Of a DNA stretch of 64,000 nt, positions 50,352 to 60,025 are shown one piece after another (positions within the stretch are counted from its first letter, which is position 1; every line of letters starts with the position of its first letter). This stretch comes from Rhodopseudomonas sp. (GTDB taxonomy: Bacteria; Pseudomonadota; Alphaproteobacteria; Rhizobiales; Xanthobacteraceae): the NCBI RefSeq assembly GCF_013377015.1, contig NZ_JACABA010000001.1, forward strand, positions 1,568,756 to 1,632,755. The letters are read 5' to 3'. Position numbers and translations under genes: made by a program. The notes below the pieces were generated by a model, which saw only the letters and a program-made list of their open reading frames with translations, did no database searches and was not told the origin of the DNA.

Positions 50352-50693
50352 CTATTCTTCTTCGCCGAATTTGGTGCCGAGCAGTTCGGTCAGGGCGTCG
50401 ATCGCTTCCTGCGCCTGCGGCCCGACCGCGGACACCACCACACTGGTGCCGATCCCGGCCGACAGCATCATCAGCCCCATGATCGAGGTGCCGCCGACGG
50501 TCTCGCCATTGCGGGTGACCCAGACCTCGGCGTTGAAACGCTCGACCATCTGGACGAATTTGGCGGAGGCCCGCGCATGCAGGCCGCGCTTGTTGATGAT
50601 CGGGAGTTCGCGAGACACCGTCGCGGCGGGTGATCCGCTGTCGTCAGCCGCGGCGCCGTCCGCGGAACCGGTCGGGTCGGGCTGTGCGGTCAT
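50352..50693 (-). CDS. ptsH: HPr phosphocarrier protein (regulatory PTS)
   Basis: 113 residues: a 24-residue extension, then the HPr fold. The phospho-His is H39 in NKRGLHARASAKF and the regulatory Ser is S70 in GGTSIMGLMML, target of HprK. No sugar permease genes are near, so it serves regulation through the nitrogen-type PTS. Its start overlaps the stop of the EIIA gene (ATGA), so the two are coupled. Confidence 0.96.
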   Translation of the reverse strand: MTAQPDPTGSADGAAADDSGSPAATVSRELPIINKRGLHARASAKFVQMVERFNAEVWVTRNGETVGGTSIMGLMMLSAGIGTSVVVSAVGPQAQEAIDALTELLGTKFGEEE

Positions 50694-51091
50694 TTGCCGG
50701 CGAGGACCCGGCTGGCGATGGTGACGTATTTGCGGCCGGCTTCCTGCGCCAGCGCAATGGCGTCGGGCAATGGCCGCTCTTCGCGGACCTTGGCGAGCTT
50801 CACCAGCATCGGCAGATTGATCCCCGCGAGCACTTCCACCTTGGGGCGGCTCATGCAGGAGATCGCCAGATTGGAAGGGGTGCCGCCGAACATGTCAGTC
50901 AGGATCGCGACGCCGTCACCGCTGTCGACGCGGTTGACGGCTTCGATGATGTCGCTACGGCACAGATCGGCGTCGTCTTCGGCGCCTATCGTCACGGCCT
51001 CGATTTGCTTCTGTGGCCCCATCACGTGTTCCAGCGCCGCCTTGAACTCGTCGGCAAGGCGCCCATGGGTCACAAGTACTAGACCAATCAT
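50690..51091 (-). CDS. EIIA-like PTS protein, mannose/fructose family
   Basis: 133 residues of the EIIA-Man fold. The phosphorylatable His is residue 9 in LVTHGRLADEF. GVAILTDMFGGTPSNLAISC is the family block near the active site, and EVLAGINLPMLVKLA follows. It receives phosphate from HPr and, in related bacteria, controls hprK- or chv-linked signalling; that link is inferred here. It lies between hprK and ptsH. Confidence 0.92.
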   Translation of the reverse strand: MIGLVLVTHGRLADEFKAALEHVMGPQKQIEAVTIGAEDDADLCRSDIIEAVNRVDSGDGVAILTDMFGGTPSNLAISCMSRPKVEVLAGINLPMLVKLAKVREERPLPDAIALAQEAGRKYVTIASRVLAGK

Positions 51092-51220
51092 CGGAAACTC
51101 CTCGCGGGTGCTTTTGGTGCACCGCGCGAACGGGTCACTTTGACCATCCAGAGCCCCTATGCAAGAGGGCTCTTCGCGTTTCTCCCTAAAATGCGAGACA
51201 ATTCGGGAGCCGGCGCGGGC

Positions 51221-51760
51221 CTATTCGGACTCGAGTGTTGGACTTATATGGTTACCAATTCCCTTCGAACAATCGCCGGATGCCGGCGCGTCAGCCAGAC
51301 CATCGGTTGTCGTCAGCGCCGCTACCACCAAAGGTAGTGGAGCGAATCCGGCGCTGACCGGGATCCGCGGCAATTCGACGCCCTCGACCGTGGTCCACAG
51401 CGCCTCTGGCAACGGAAGCCGGTCGCCGTCGTCGGCAGCCAGATCGACCACCAGCCCGACCGCGGCCTCGGCGGCGAAGTCGCAGTGGCGGATGCCCAGC
51501 CCGCGGATTTCGATCAGCCCGGCAAGCTCGGGCACCGGGCGGACCAGCAATTCGCCCTGCCGCCGTTCCAGCGTGACCCGGTCGTCGCCAACCAGAGTCG
51601 CAGTCGGGATCTGCCCGGCGCGGCCGGCGAGGATCAGCTCGAACGCCAGCCGCGATTTGCCAGAACCGGACGCGCCCCGGATCAGCACCGCGCGGTTGCC
51701 CACCAGCACCGCGGCGGCATGCACGCTGGTCGAAGCCGGCGCTGGATCGGGCGCACTCAT
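51221..51760 (-). CDS. hprK: HPr kinase/phosphorylase, short alphaproteobacterial form
   Basis: 179 residues, the C-terminal kinase domain only. Walker A is GASGSGKSRLAFELI; HAAAVLVGNRAVLIRG precedes it. The family segment LVGDDRVTL and IEIRGLGIRHCDF is present. It phosphorylates HPr on Ser. It overlaps the chvG stop by four bases (ATGA), so its synthesis is coupled to ChvG. No N-terminal domain like Gram-positive HprK is present. Confidence 0.95.
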   Translation of the reverse strand: MSAPDPAPASTSVHAAAVLVGNRAVLIRGASGSGKSRLAFELILAGRAGQIPTATLVGDDRVTLERRQGELLVRPVPELAGLIEIRGLGIRHCDFAAEAAVGLVVDLAADDGDRLPLPEALWTTVEGVELPRIPVSAGFAPLPLVVAALTTTDGLADAPASGDCSKGIGNHISPTLESE

Positions 51761-53565
51761 GTCGCCGGCAGCCGGACCACGAAGCGGGCGCCCGCGACGG
51801 TGGCCTCGCCGTCGGCATCGACCGGACCGGCCCGGTTCTCGGCCCAGATCCTGCCGCCATGGGCCTCGACGATCTGCTTGGAGATCGACAGCCCGAGGCC
51901 TGAGTTCTGGCCAAAACCCTGATGCGGCCGGTCGGTGTAGAACCGCTCGAAGATCTTCTCCAGCGCATCGTCGCGGATGCCCGGTCCGTCATCGTCGACC
52001 ACGATCTCGATTTCGCCCCTGCGGCGGCGGCAGACGATGCCGACCTTGCCGCCTTCGCTGGAAAACGATTGCGCGTTCATCAGCAGGTTCGAGATCACCT
52101 GGCCGAGCCGCGAATCGTGGCCGGGCACCGAGAATGAATCGCTGGCCGCGCCCTCGAAGCGAACGTCCACGGCGGCGTTGTTGCCGAGCCTGGTTTCGTT
52201 GGCGACCAGCGTCAGCGTCGTCAGCAGCCGCCGCAGATCGACCGGCGCGACGTCCTGGCGCTGCAATTCGGCGTCGAGCCGGCTGGCGTCGGAGATATCC
52301 GAGATCAGCCGGTCCAGCCGTTTGACGTCGTGTTCGATCACCGCGAGCAGCCGGGAACGGCTGTTGGCGTTCTTCGCCAGCGGCAGTGTCTCCACCGCCG
52401 AGCGCAGCGAGGTCAGCGGGTTCTTCAGTTCATGCGAGACGTCGGCGGCAAACCGTTCGATCGCCTCGATGCGATTATACAGCGCGTCGGTCATGTCGCG
52501 CAGCGCGCCGGACAGATGGCCGATCTCGTCGCGCCGTTTGGTGAAATCCGGAATCTCGACCCGGGTCCGAATGCGGCGGCGGACCCGCTCGGCGCTGTCG
52601 GCGAGCCGTCGCACCGGGCCGGCGATGGTCGAGGCTAGCAGCAGCGACAGCACCAGCATCACCGCGGCGGCGACGCCGAACACTTTCAGGATCGCCAGCC
52701 GCTCCGCGGTCACCATCTGGTCGATGTCGTCGCCCTGGGTGGAAAGCATCAGCGCGCCGTGCACCGCGCGAAACCGCTGCACCGGCACCGCGACCGAGAC
52801 GATCACCTCGCCGCGGTCGTTGATCCGCACCATGCTGCTCTTCTGGCCCTTCAGCGATTGCGCGACCTCGCCGTAGCCGTTGCCGTTCTCCGGACCCAGT
52901 TCGCGATACAGCGGCAGATCGCCGCGATTCAACCAGGTCCTGATCGCGATCGTGGTCCGTTCGACCAGGCCAGGCTTCTCGTTGGTGGGCGGCGGCAGTT
53001 CGAATCGCAGCACGTCGCCGCGGCCATACAGGCTGCGGCTGTCGAGGATCAGCACACCGTCGCGATCGTAGATCCGAGCGCGGGTCTTGGTCGGCGAGAT
53101 CAGCCGCCGCAAAACCGGCGCGACGCGCTCCGGATTGATCGGGAAATCCAGCACCGCATATTCGTCGGCCGGGCCGTAGCTCTCGCCGGGTTTCAGATCC
53201 AGCAGCCGATCCGGATCGATGGTGATCGTGTTGGTTTCGACGGTGGCGGACGCCGCGATCGCGCCGGCGATGATCTCGGCCTGCACCAGCAGGCTCTGGG
53301 CGCGAGCGTCGATCAACCCGGCGCGGAACTGCGAGAGATACAGAATGCTCGCCACCAGGGCGATCAGCCCGGCGAGATTGAGCGACACGATCCGGCGAGT
53401 GAGGCTGGAGAAGCTCAGCGTGAAGAAGAACTGTCCGGCGCGGCGCAGCCAGCGCATCGGGCGCGACCGGCGCCAGCCGCGCGCCCCCCTGGCAGCCACG
53501 TCCGTCACCTGGGACGGGTCCTCCCGGGCATCGACGTTCGGATCAGGCGGGGTGCGATCAAGCAA
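51757..53565 (-). CDS. chvG: Sensor histidine kinase ChvG (ExoS)
   Basis: 602 residues. The first membrane helix (RIVSLNLAGLIALVASILYL) is followed by a periplasmic sensor, a second helix (FGVAAAVMLVLSLLLASTIA), HAMP, H-box DVSHELKNPLTSLRSAVETL and G-box GLGLSISKQIVEAHGG. It senses acid or envelope signals in rhizobia and Agrobacterium. It begins at a TTG at 53565 with an uncertain start; ATG 53457 is an alternative. It sits 104 bp after chvI and overlaps hprK. Confidence 0.94.
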   Translation of the reverse strand: MLDRTPPDPNVDAREDPSQVTDVAARGARGWRRSRPMRWLRRAGQFFFTLSFSSLTRRIVSLNLAGLIALVASILYLSQFRAGLIDARAQSLLVQAEIIAGAIAASATVETNTITIDPDRLLDLKPGESYGPADEYAVLDFPINPERVAPVLRRLISPTKTRARIYDRDGVLILDSRSLYGRGDVLRFELPPPTNEKPGLVERTTIAIRTWLNRGDLPLYRELGPENGNGYGEVAQSLKGQKSSMVRINDRGEVIVSVAVPVQRFRAVHGALMLSTQGDDIDQMVTAERLAILKVFGVAAAVMLVLSLLLASTIAGPVRRLADSAERVRRRIRTRVEIPDFTKRRDEIGHLSGALRDMTDALYNRIEAIERFAADVSHELKNPLTSLRSAVETLPLAKNANSRSRLLAVIEHDVKRLDRLISDISDASRLDAELQRQDVAPVDLRRLLTTLTLVANETRLGNNAAVDVRFEGAASDSFSVPGHDSRLGQVISNLLMNAQSFSSEGGKVGIVCRRRRGEIEIVVDDDGPGIRDDALEKIFERFYTDRPHQGFGQNSGLGLSISKQIVEAHGGRIWAENRAGPVDADGEATVAGARFVVRLPAT

Positions 53566-53669
53566 TGGCCAAAACTGCCCGGTTGGTTCCGATCATTCGC
53601 GCGCGCATTCTACCCCAGAGCGACCGGGCCGTCAGTTGTCAAAACGGCCGGCCGTCTCGTCGATCGGGC

Positions 53670-54371
53670 TCAGGTCTCTTTGAATCGGTAGCCGACGCCA
53701 TACAGCGTCTCGATCATCTCGAAATCGTCATCGACCACCTTGAACTTCTTGCGCAGCCGCTTGATGTGGCTGTCGATGGTGCGATCATCGACATAGACTT
53801 GGTCGTCATAGGCGGCATCCATCAGCGCGTTGCGGCTCTTCACCACGCCGGGGCGGGTCGCCAGCGCCTGCAGGATCAGGAATTCGGTGACCGTCAGCGT
53901 CACCGGCTCGTTCTTCCAGGTGCAGGTGTGGCGCTCCGGGTCCATCCGAAGCAGTCCGCGATCGAGCGCCTTGGCGTCGGTTTCCTTCGGCGCGGCGGTA
54001 GGATCCTTCGGCGCGGCGCGGCGCAGCACCGCCTTGACTCGCTCGACCAGCAAGCGCTGCGAAAACGGCTTGCGGATGAAATCGTCGGCACCCATCTTGA
54101 GGCCGAACAGTTCGTCGATCTCCTCGTCCTTGGAGGTCAGGAAGATCACCGGCAGGTCCGACTTTTGTCGTAGCCGGCGCAGCGTTTCCATGCCGTCCAT
54201 CCGCGGCATCTTGATGTCGAGGATCGCCAGGTCCGGCGGGCTGGTGCGGAAGCCGTCGAGCGCCGACGCGCCATCCGTGTAGGTCATGATCCGGTAGCCT
54301 TCGGCTTCCAGCGCGATCGAGACGGATGTGAGAATGTTGCGGTCGTCGTCGACCAGGGCGATTGTGGGCAT
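53670..54371 (-). CDS. chvI: Response regulator ChvI
   Basis: 233 residues of the OmpR family. The receiver starts [20 protein letters not shown], the phosphoacceptor Asp is in [17 protein letters not shown], and the winged helix is at the C-terminus with the recognition part [17 protein letters not shown]. It is the partner of ChvG and controls envelope, exopolysaccharide and, in relatives, pckA. ATG 54371 gives the family start. Confidence 0.95.
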   Translation of the reverse strand: MPTIALVDDDRNILTSVSIALEAEGYRIMTYTDGASALDGFRTSPPDLAILDIKMPRMDGMETLRRLRQKSDLPVIFLTSKDEEIDELFGLKMGADDFIRKPFSQRLLVERVKAVLRRAAPKDPTAAPKETDAKALDRGLLRMDPERHTCTWKNEPVTLTVTEFLILQALATRPGVVKSRNALMDAAYDDQVYVDDRTIDSHIKRLRKKFKVVDDDFEMIETLYGVGYRFKET

Positions 54372-54578
54372 GAGCCTGCTTTCCGAAACGGAGTGGCGAG
54401 ACAGTACAGTGAAGCGATTCGGCAAGTCGCCGTTCGTTTGTGGTGGCCTTAAGAGCACAGTCAACGAGCAATGCAAGCTGGGCTGAAGTGTGGCCGGTTC
54501 CAGAAGCTGCAGGCAGCTCAGGTGGAACTTCCCATATATGCCCTGAATTTGCTCAAAAAAGGCCCAGTTTGAAAAGAG

Positions 54579-55334
54579 ATGGCGGGTTTGACGATGCAGC
54601 CGACCTCCGATTTCAGCGCCGCCGGGCTGGCCCGCGCCCTGTTACGCCGCCGCCGCCAGGGCGCGCTGGCCACCCTGATGGTCGCCGACGGCGCGCCCTA
54701 TTGCTCGCTGGTCAATCTGGCGAGCCACCCCGACGGCTCACCGATCCTGCTGATCTCGCGGCTGGCGGTGCATACCCAGAACCTGCTGGCCGACCCTCGG
54801 GTATCGTTGATGTTGGACGAGCGCGGCGAGGGCGATCCGCTGGAGGGCGCCCGAATCATGCTGGCGGGAACTGCGGTCGAGGCCATGGGCGACGACATCG
54901 CGCTGCTGCGCCGGCGTTATCTCAATGCCCATCCCTCCGCCGAGCAGTTCATCGACTTCAAGGATTTCTCGCTGTTCCTGATCGTGCCCTCGGGCGCACA
55001 TCTGGTCGCGGGTTTCGGCCGGATCGTCGATCTGGAACCGGATCAGTTCCTAACCAACCTCGGCGATGCCGAAAGTCTGCTCGCAGCCGAGCAATCCGCC
55101 GTCGATCACATGAATGCGGATCATTTGGGCACGATGAATCTTTATGCGACCAAACTGCTTGGCGCCGAGACCGCGGAATGGCGCTGCGCCGGCATCGATC
55201 CAGATGGGCTGGACCTGCAGGCGGGCGCGCGGACCCTGCGGCTCGATTTCCCGCAGCGGATCGTCGACCCTGCCGCATTGCGGGATGTCCTGAAACGCAT
55301 GGCTGATCAGACGCGTAATGCAGCGCTCAGTTGA
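54579..55334 (+). CDS. HugZ-like haem/pyridoxamine-phosphate oxidase family protein
   Basis: 251 residues. A flavin-reductase-like split barrel ([37 protein letters not shown]) at 15-150 is followed by a DUF2470 domain ([20 protein letters not shown]) at about 175-245. This pair is typical of HugZ family proteins, some of which bind or degrade haem. It diverges from chvI and precedes pckA by 180 bp. Function in this organism is not shown. Confidence 0.85.
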   Translation: MAGLTMQPTSDFSAAGLARALLRRRRQGALATLMVADGAPYCSLVNLASHPDGSPILLISRLAVHTQNLLADPRVSLMLDERGEGDPLEGARIMLAGTAVEAMGDDIALLRRRYLNAHPSAEQFIDFKDFSLFLIVPSGAHLVAGFGRIVDLEPDQFLTNLGDAESLLAAEQSAVDHMNADHLGTMNLYATKLLGAETAEWRCAGIDPDGLDLQAGARTLRLDFPQRIVDPAALRDVLKRMADQTRNAALS

Positions 55335-55514
55335 CACAGCGCAAGGTCGTCGCGCCATAAACCAAATAATGCGGCTTCGGGTTGGCAAAGCTGGCGTTCG
55401 TCACTATTAGGTCGCCCGACCGGAGCAGGCCGGCTATATTCACGGTTACCGCGACAGATGCGCGTGGCGGCAATCGCGCGATCGAGATAACGCGGATTCG
55501 AGGAGGATTTTTTC

Positions 55515-57131
55515 GTGCAAGAGACGGGCGTGCATAACGGTGCCTTCGGCGCCGACAAATTCGGCTTAAGAAATCTCAAGAGTTTGAACTGGAATCTCGG
55601 CGCGCCGCAGCTCTACGAGCACGCGCTGCGCGCCGGCGAGGCCGTGCTGTCGGCCGACGGCGCGCTGTGCGCCGACACCGGCGTGTTCACCGGCCGCAGT
55701 CCGAAGGACAAGTTCACGGTACGCGACGCCACCACCGAGCAGAGCATGTGGTGGGCCGGCAATCAGTCGATCACCTCCGAACAGTTCGAGATCCTGCACC
55801 AGGATTTCCTCAAGCACGCCGAAGGCATGACGCTGTTTGCGCAGGATCTGTACGGTGGCGCCGATCCGAGCTTCCAGATCAAGACCCGGGTGTTCACCGA
55901 ACTGGCCTGGCACTCGCTGTTCATCCGCACGCTGCTGATCCGTCCCGATCCGGCGGCGCTGGCGAGCTTCGTGCCCGAATTGACGATGATCGATCTGCCG
56001 AGCTTCCGCGCCGATCCGAAGCGTCACGGCTGTAAATCCGAGAATGTCGTCGCGATCGATTTCGCCCGCAAGATCGTGCTGATCGGCGGGTCTTATTATG
56101 CCGGCGAGATGAAGAAGTCGGTGTTCACCACGCTGAACTATCTGCTGCCCGCGAAGGGCGTGCTGCCGATGCATTGCTCGGCCAATGTCGATGCCGATGG
56201 CGACAGCGCGATCTTCTTCGGACTGTCCGGCACCGGCAAGACCACGCTGTCGGCCGACCCAAAGCGTACCCTGATCGGCGATGACGAGCACGGCTGGGGC
56301 AAGGACGGCATCTTCAATTTCGAAGGCGGCTGCTACGCCAAATGCATCAAGCTGTCGAAGGAAGCCGAGCCGGAGATTCACGCCGCGAGCAAGCGGTTCG
56401 GCGCGGTGCTCGAGAACGTCGTGCTCAATGCGAGAACTCGCGAGCCGGATTTCGACGACGGCTCCAAGACCGAAAACACCCGCTCGGCCTATCCGCTGGA
56501 ATTCATCCCCAATGCTTCGCGCACCGGCCGCGCCGGCCAGCCGAAGAACATTGTGATGCTGGCGGCGGACGCGTTCGGCGTGATGCCGCCGATCGCCAAG
56601 CTGACTCCGGCGCAGGCGATGTATCACTTCCTGTCCGGTTATACCGCGAAGGTTGCCGGCACCGAGCGTGGTCTGGGCAATGAGCCGCAGCCGGAATTCT
56701 CCACCTGCTTCGGCTCGCCGTTCCTTCCGCTCGATCCGTCGGTGTACGGCAACTTGCTGCGCAAGCTGATCGCCGAGCACAATGTCGATTGCTGGCTGGT
56801 CAACACCGGCTGGACCGGCGGCAAATACGGCACCGGCAGCCGGATGCCGATCAAGGTGACGCGGGCGCTGCTCACCGCGGCCCTGAACGGCTCGCTGCGC
56901 GACGCCGAGTTCCGCACCGACAAGTATTTCGGTTTTGCGGTGCCGGTCGCATTGCATGGCGTGCCCAACGACATTCTCGACCCGATCAAGACCTGGGCCG
57001 ACAAGGCCGAGTTCGACAAGACCGCGCGTTCGCTGGTCGGCATGTTCCAGAAGAACTTCGCCAAGTTCGAAGCGCAGGTCGATGCCGACGTCCGCGCCGC
57101 GGCGCCGGATGTGAAGATGGCGGCGGAATGA
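55515..57131 (+). CDS. pckA: Phosphoenolpyruvate carboxykinase (ATP)
   Basis: Entry step of gluconeogenesis, converting oxaloacetate and ATP to PEP. The 538 residues start from a GTG after AGGAGG. ATP and Mg sites [20 protein letters not shown] and [20 protein letters not shown] are complete, with [10 protein letters not shown] at the substrate site. It is followed by a strong terminator. The position next to chvIG is conserved in Rhizobiales. Confidence 0.98.
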   Translation: MQETGVHNGAFGADKFGLRNLKSLNWNLGAPQLYEHALRAGEAVLSADGALCADTGVFTGRSPKDKFTVRDATTEQSMWWAGNQSITSEQFEILHQDFLKHAEGMTLFAQDLYGGADPSFQIKTRVFTELAWHSLFIRTLLIRPDPAALASFVPELTMIDLPSFRADPKRHGCKSENVVAIDFARKIVLIGGSYYAGEMKKSVFTTLNYLLPAKGVLPMHCSANVDADGDSAIFFGLSGTGKTTLSADPKRTLIGDDEHGWGKDGIFNFEGGCYAKCIKLSKEAEPEIHAASKRFGAVLENVVLNARTREPDFDDGSKTENTRSAYPLEFIPNASRTGRAGQPKNIVMLAADAFGVMPPIAKLTPAQAMYHFLSGYTAKVAGTERGLGNEPQPEFSTCFGSPFLPLDPSVYGNLLRKLIAEHNVDCWLVNTGWTGGKYGTGSRMPIKVTRALLTAALNGSLRDAEFRTDKYFGFAVPVALHGVPNDILDPIKTWADKAEFDKTARSLVGMFQKNFAKFEAQVDADVRAAAPDVKMAAE

Positions 57132-57155
57132 GATTCGCAACATCGGTTTGAAATC

Positions 57156-57187
57156 ACGGGCGGCCCGGTGGGCCGCCCGTTTCTTTT
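57156..57187 (+). terminator. Rho-independent terminator of pckA
   Basis: ACGGGCGGCCC (57156-57166) and GGGCCGCCCGT (57170-57180) pair perfectly over 11 bp with a three-base loop, followed by TTCTTTT. It lies 25 bases after the pckA stop. On the other strand it may also end the ECF sigma transcript. Confidence 0.92.
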
Positions 57188-57223
57188 GGTCGGGACTGCG
57201 TCGTCCGCGACGCAATGCGTCGC

Positions 57224-57832
57224 TCAGGGCGCTTTGCGGATAGTTGCCTTGGCGTGATCGCCGACCGACGCCTGCAACTCCAGCAATGCGCGCCGTAGAT
57301 GGGTCTTGACCGTGTTGGCGGGAACGCCCATGCGCTGCGAAAGCTGCTGTCGGCTGAACTCCTGCAGGTAGGCCAGCAGAATCAGGCGGCGCTTGTCCGG
57401 AGCAAGCCGGGCAAATGCCGTCAGCGCCCACGGGCGCCGCTGCGCGAGGTCGAGCTCATCAAGCGGGTCGGGATCGTTCGACGCGATGGCCAGCATCTCG
57501 GTCTCGCTCGCGACGGTCTCGAACTGGCGCTTGCGGATAACGTCGATTGCCGCGTAGCGAACGATCGTCGCCATCCAGGCGATCGGCGAGGCGACCGCGG
57601 GATCGTAGTTCGCGGCGTTGCGCCAGATCTTGAGATAAGCCTCCTGCAGGACATCCTCGGCGACGCCTCGATCCTTCAGGATTCGCAACGCGACGCCATG
57701 GAGCTTGCGATTGGTCGCGCCATAGAGTTTTGCGAATGCCGACTTGTTGCCGCGCGCGACTTCGTCGAGCAGCTGCAACAGCATGTCCCTTGCGCCCTGT
57801 TGCTGGGCGCCTTCCCGCGACGTCGTATCCAC
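57224..57832 (-). CDS. ECF RNA polymerase sigma factor (first of a divergent pair)
   Basis: 202 residues: region 2 with LKDRGVAEDVLQEAYLKIWR and a -10 recognition helix around WMATIVRYAAIDVIRKR, region 4 with LAPDKRRLILLAYLQEFSRQ and QLSQRMGVPANTVKTHLRRA. Similar to SigK-type ECF factors. There is no anti-sigma gene downstream: it ends against pckA. A GTG at 57832 has GGAGCAGGATC before it; ATG 57784 is an alternative. It is close in sequence to the next sigma factor. Confidence 0.9.
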   Translation of the reverse strand: MDTTSREGAQQQGARDMLLQLLDEVARGNKSAFAKLYGATNRKLHGVALRILKDRGVAEDVLQEAYLKIWRNAANYDPAVASPIAWMATIVRYAAIDVIRKRQFETVASETEMLAIASNDPDPLDELDLAQRRPWALTAFARLAPDKRRLILLAYLQEFSRQQLSQRMGVPANTVKTHLRRALLELQASVGDHAKATIRKAP

Positions 57833-58090
57833 GATCCTGCTCCGGCTTGTCCATCTGTTCGACCCGGGCCCGATTCGACAGGGCTCAGATCATCGGCATG
57901 CGGGTCAATACGGGGGAATTTCGCAAAAGGTTTCGGTGCCGGAACATCGCAGCCTGATTGTTTTTGCTGCGTTCGGGCCGCGACTGCGAACGGTTTTGAA
58001 ACCCGGCGTCGTTGAACCGTAACTTCCTTAGCCCTATAGTCGCGAACGGAACCACCACCCTTGCTTGTATTTGTACTGACTCACCTCATA

Positions 58091-58633
58091 ATGCGACAGA
58101 TTTCCGACGACGACCTCAGTCAGGTGCTCAAGTCTGTTGCCTCCGGCGACCGCGTCGCATTCCGTCGGCTTTATGCCGAGGCTGGTCCCATCCTGTTCGG
58201 CGTTTGCAATCGAATCCTTCGCGACCGCCCAGCGGCGGAGGACGCCTTCCAGGAGGCGATGCTGCGAATCTGGCAGAAATCCTATCTCTACGACCCCGCC
58301 AAGGGCGGAGCGATGAAATGGATGGTCGCGGTTGCACGCAACGTCGTGCTCGACCGTTTGCCGCAGCGCCGGGTCAAGCTGATGTCGCTTGGCGACGACG
58401 ACGTCGCCGCGCTGGTCGACGCTTTGGCGCGGCCGAAAGAACCGTCGCTGGGACCTGATCTGCGCAAGTGCCTCGGCCTGCTGCAGCAGAACTATCGCCA
58501 ATGTGTGATTTTGGCCTATCATCACGGATTGAGTTACGAAGAACTGGCCGATCAACTGGCCGTTCCTCTCGGGACGATCAAGAACTGGATCCACCGTGGC
58601 GTCGAAAAGTTGCAGCTATGCCTGAGTCAGTGA
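58091..58633 (+). CDS. ECF RNA polymerase sigma factor (second of a divergent pair)
   Basis: 180 residues. Region 2 carries RDRPAAEDAFQEAMLRIWQK and MKWMVAVARNVVLDRL; region 4 LLQQNYRQCVILAYHHGLSY and LAVPLGTIKNWIHRG. It resembles its divergent neighbour, which suggests a duplicated sigma gene. The stop codon is overlapped by the anti-sigma-like gene by 16 bases, so the pair is coupled. ATG 58091 fits family length; no clear ribosome site. Confidence 0.92.
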   Translation: MRQISDDDLSQVLKSVASGDRVAFRRLYAEAGPILFGVCNRILRDRPAAEDAFQEAMLRIWQKSYLYDPAKGGAMKWMVAVARNVVLDRLPQRRVKLMSLGDDDVAALVDALARPKEPSLGPDLRKCLGLLQQNYRQCVILAYHHGLSYEELADQLAVPLGTIKNWIHRGVEKLQLCLSQ

Positions 58634-59193
58634 AGCCGGGACCCCATGACGCCGCCGAGTACGTGCTCGGACTGCTGCGCCATGGCGATCGCCGCGAACT
58701 CGAGGCACAGCTCGATTCTAACGAAGGACTGCGCACACAGATCGAGTATTGGCAGGACGCGTTTTCAAGTCTCGATGCGGCCGAGACCGAGCCGGCTCCG
58801 GTCGGACTGTTCGAAAAGGTTCTCGAGAAGATCGATGAAGAAGGTCTGCACCTGCCGGGTACGCAGACCAAGCGCGCCGCCGCGGCCGACTGGTATCAGA
58901 TCAGCCCCGGCATTGAGGGGCGCGTGCTGCATGTCGATCAGGCCCTGAAGCGGCGATATCTGCTGGTGAGGATGCAGCCAGGCTCGACCTATCACTCCCA
59001 CTCGCACCATGCTGACGAACAGGCTCTTGTGCTCGAAGGCGACCTGCGCTTCGGCGATCTGGTGCTCTCCGCCGGCGACTTCCACGTCGCGACGCCGACC
59101 TCTTCCCATCCGCCCGGTCGGACCGTCAATGGCTGCCTGGTGCACGTGGTGATGGGGATCGACCGCGACGAGTCGGCTTCGCTGCGGCTTTAA
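58618..59193 (+). CDS. Anti-sigma-like protein: RskA-type N-terminus fused to a cupin domain
   Basis: 191 residues, no membrane helix. Residues 9-75 (HDAAEYVLGLLRHGDRRELE) look like the sigma-binding part of RskA-type anti-sigma factors. Residues 95-185 form a ChrR-like cupin: H126, H128, E134 and H164 offer metal ligands (STYHSHSHHADEQALVLEGD, GDFHVATPTSSHPPG). The HxxxCxxC zinc motif of ChrR is absent; the only Cys is C173. It overlaps the sigma gene, so it is likely its cytoplasmic regulator. Confidence 0.85.
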   Translation: MPESVKPGPHDAAEYVLGLLRHGDRRELEAQLDSNEGLRTQIEYWQDAFSSLDAAETEPAPVGLFEKVLEKIDEEGLHLPGTQTKRAAAADWYQISPGIEGRVLHVDQALKRRYLLVRMQPGSTYHSHSHHADEQALVLEGDLRFGDLVLSAGDFHVATPTSSHPPGRTVNGCLVHVVMGIDRDESASLRL

Positions 59194-59214
59194 CTGAACA
59201 ACGCCGGTGCGGCG

Positions 59215-60009
59215 CTACATAAAATACATCACGCCGCGATAGCAGACATAGATACCGACCAGAACCACCACGCTCGCAAAGGTCGAGCGCAACGCCTTGT
59301 CGTGAGTGCCGATGATCTTGCCGGCCACGATCCCGATCAGTCCGCCGAGTAGTCCGCCGGCGATGAACACTCCCGCCAGCCGCCAGTCGATCAGCCCGGA
59401 CACCGCGTAGCTCACCGCGGTCGAAGCGCCGAACGCCACCACCGCGACCAGCGAAGTGCCGATCGCCAAGGTCAGCGGCATTCCGGTCGCCAGAATCAGG
59501 CCGGGCACGATCAGAAATCCGCCGCCAATGCCGAAGAAGCCTGCGAGCAGGCCGACGCCGAAACCGGTTCCGATCAGCTTCGGCAGCATGGTTTGCGCCG
59601 ATGCCCGGGTCAGCCGGATCGATGCGTCGCCGCTGGCGGCGCGCTTGCGCGACATCAGCGCGCCGATCACGATCATCAGGATGCCGAACAGCACTAGCAG
59701 CTTCTGGCCGTCGATCTGCTTGGCGATGCTGGAGCCGGCCACCGCGCCGCCGATTCCGGCGGCCGAGAACACGATGGCGCAGGGCCAGCGCACATTGCCG
59801 CGGGCCCAATGCGACAGCATGTTGGCGAAGGCGCTGATCGCCACCGCGATGGCGCTGGTGCCGATCGCGACATGCGGTGACTTGACGCCCACGACATAGA
59901 CCAGCAGCGGCACCGCGAGCACCGATCCGCCGCCGCCGATCAGCGCCAGGATGAAGCCGACCAGTCCGCCGGACAGCACCGTCACGACGTCGGCGGACGC
60001 GATCAACAT
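59215..60009 (-). CDS. TauE/SafE family sulfite/sulfonate exporter
   Basis: 264 residues, about eight membrane helices (VTVLSGGLVGFILALIGGGG, LIGTGFGVGLLAGFFGIGGG, GGLLGGLIGIVAGKII). The two repeat motifs GFILALIGGGGSVLAVPLL and GFFGIGGGFLIVPGLILATG mark the TauE/SafE family. Here it is last in a minus-strand run with rhodanese and BigR genes, so export of sulfite from sulfide oxidation is likely. It starts 16 bp after the rhodanese stop. Confidence 0.9.
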   Translation of the reverse strand: MLIASADVVTVLSGGLVGFILALIGGGGSVLAVPLLVYVVGVKSPHVAIGTSAIAVAISAFANMLSHWARGNVRWPCAIVFSAAGIGGAVAGSSIAKQIDGQKLLVLFGILMIVIGALMSRKRAASGDASIRLTRASAQTMLPKLIGTGFGVGLLAGFFGIGGGFLIVPGLILATGMPLTLAIGTSLVAVVAFGASTAVSYAVSGLIDWRLAGVFIAGGLLGGLIGIVAGKIIGTHDKALRSTFASVVVLVGIYVCYRGVMYFM

Positions 60010-60025
60010 TGCGGACGGCTTTCGC

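Noticed and set aside
57833-58090. GGAAC motifs between the two ECF genes as sigma-factor promoters
   Set aside because: No matching -10 (CGTT-like) at the usual 16-19 base spacing was found for either direction.
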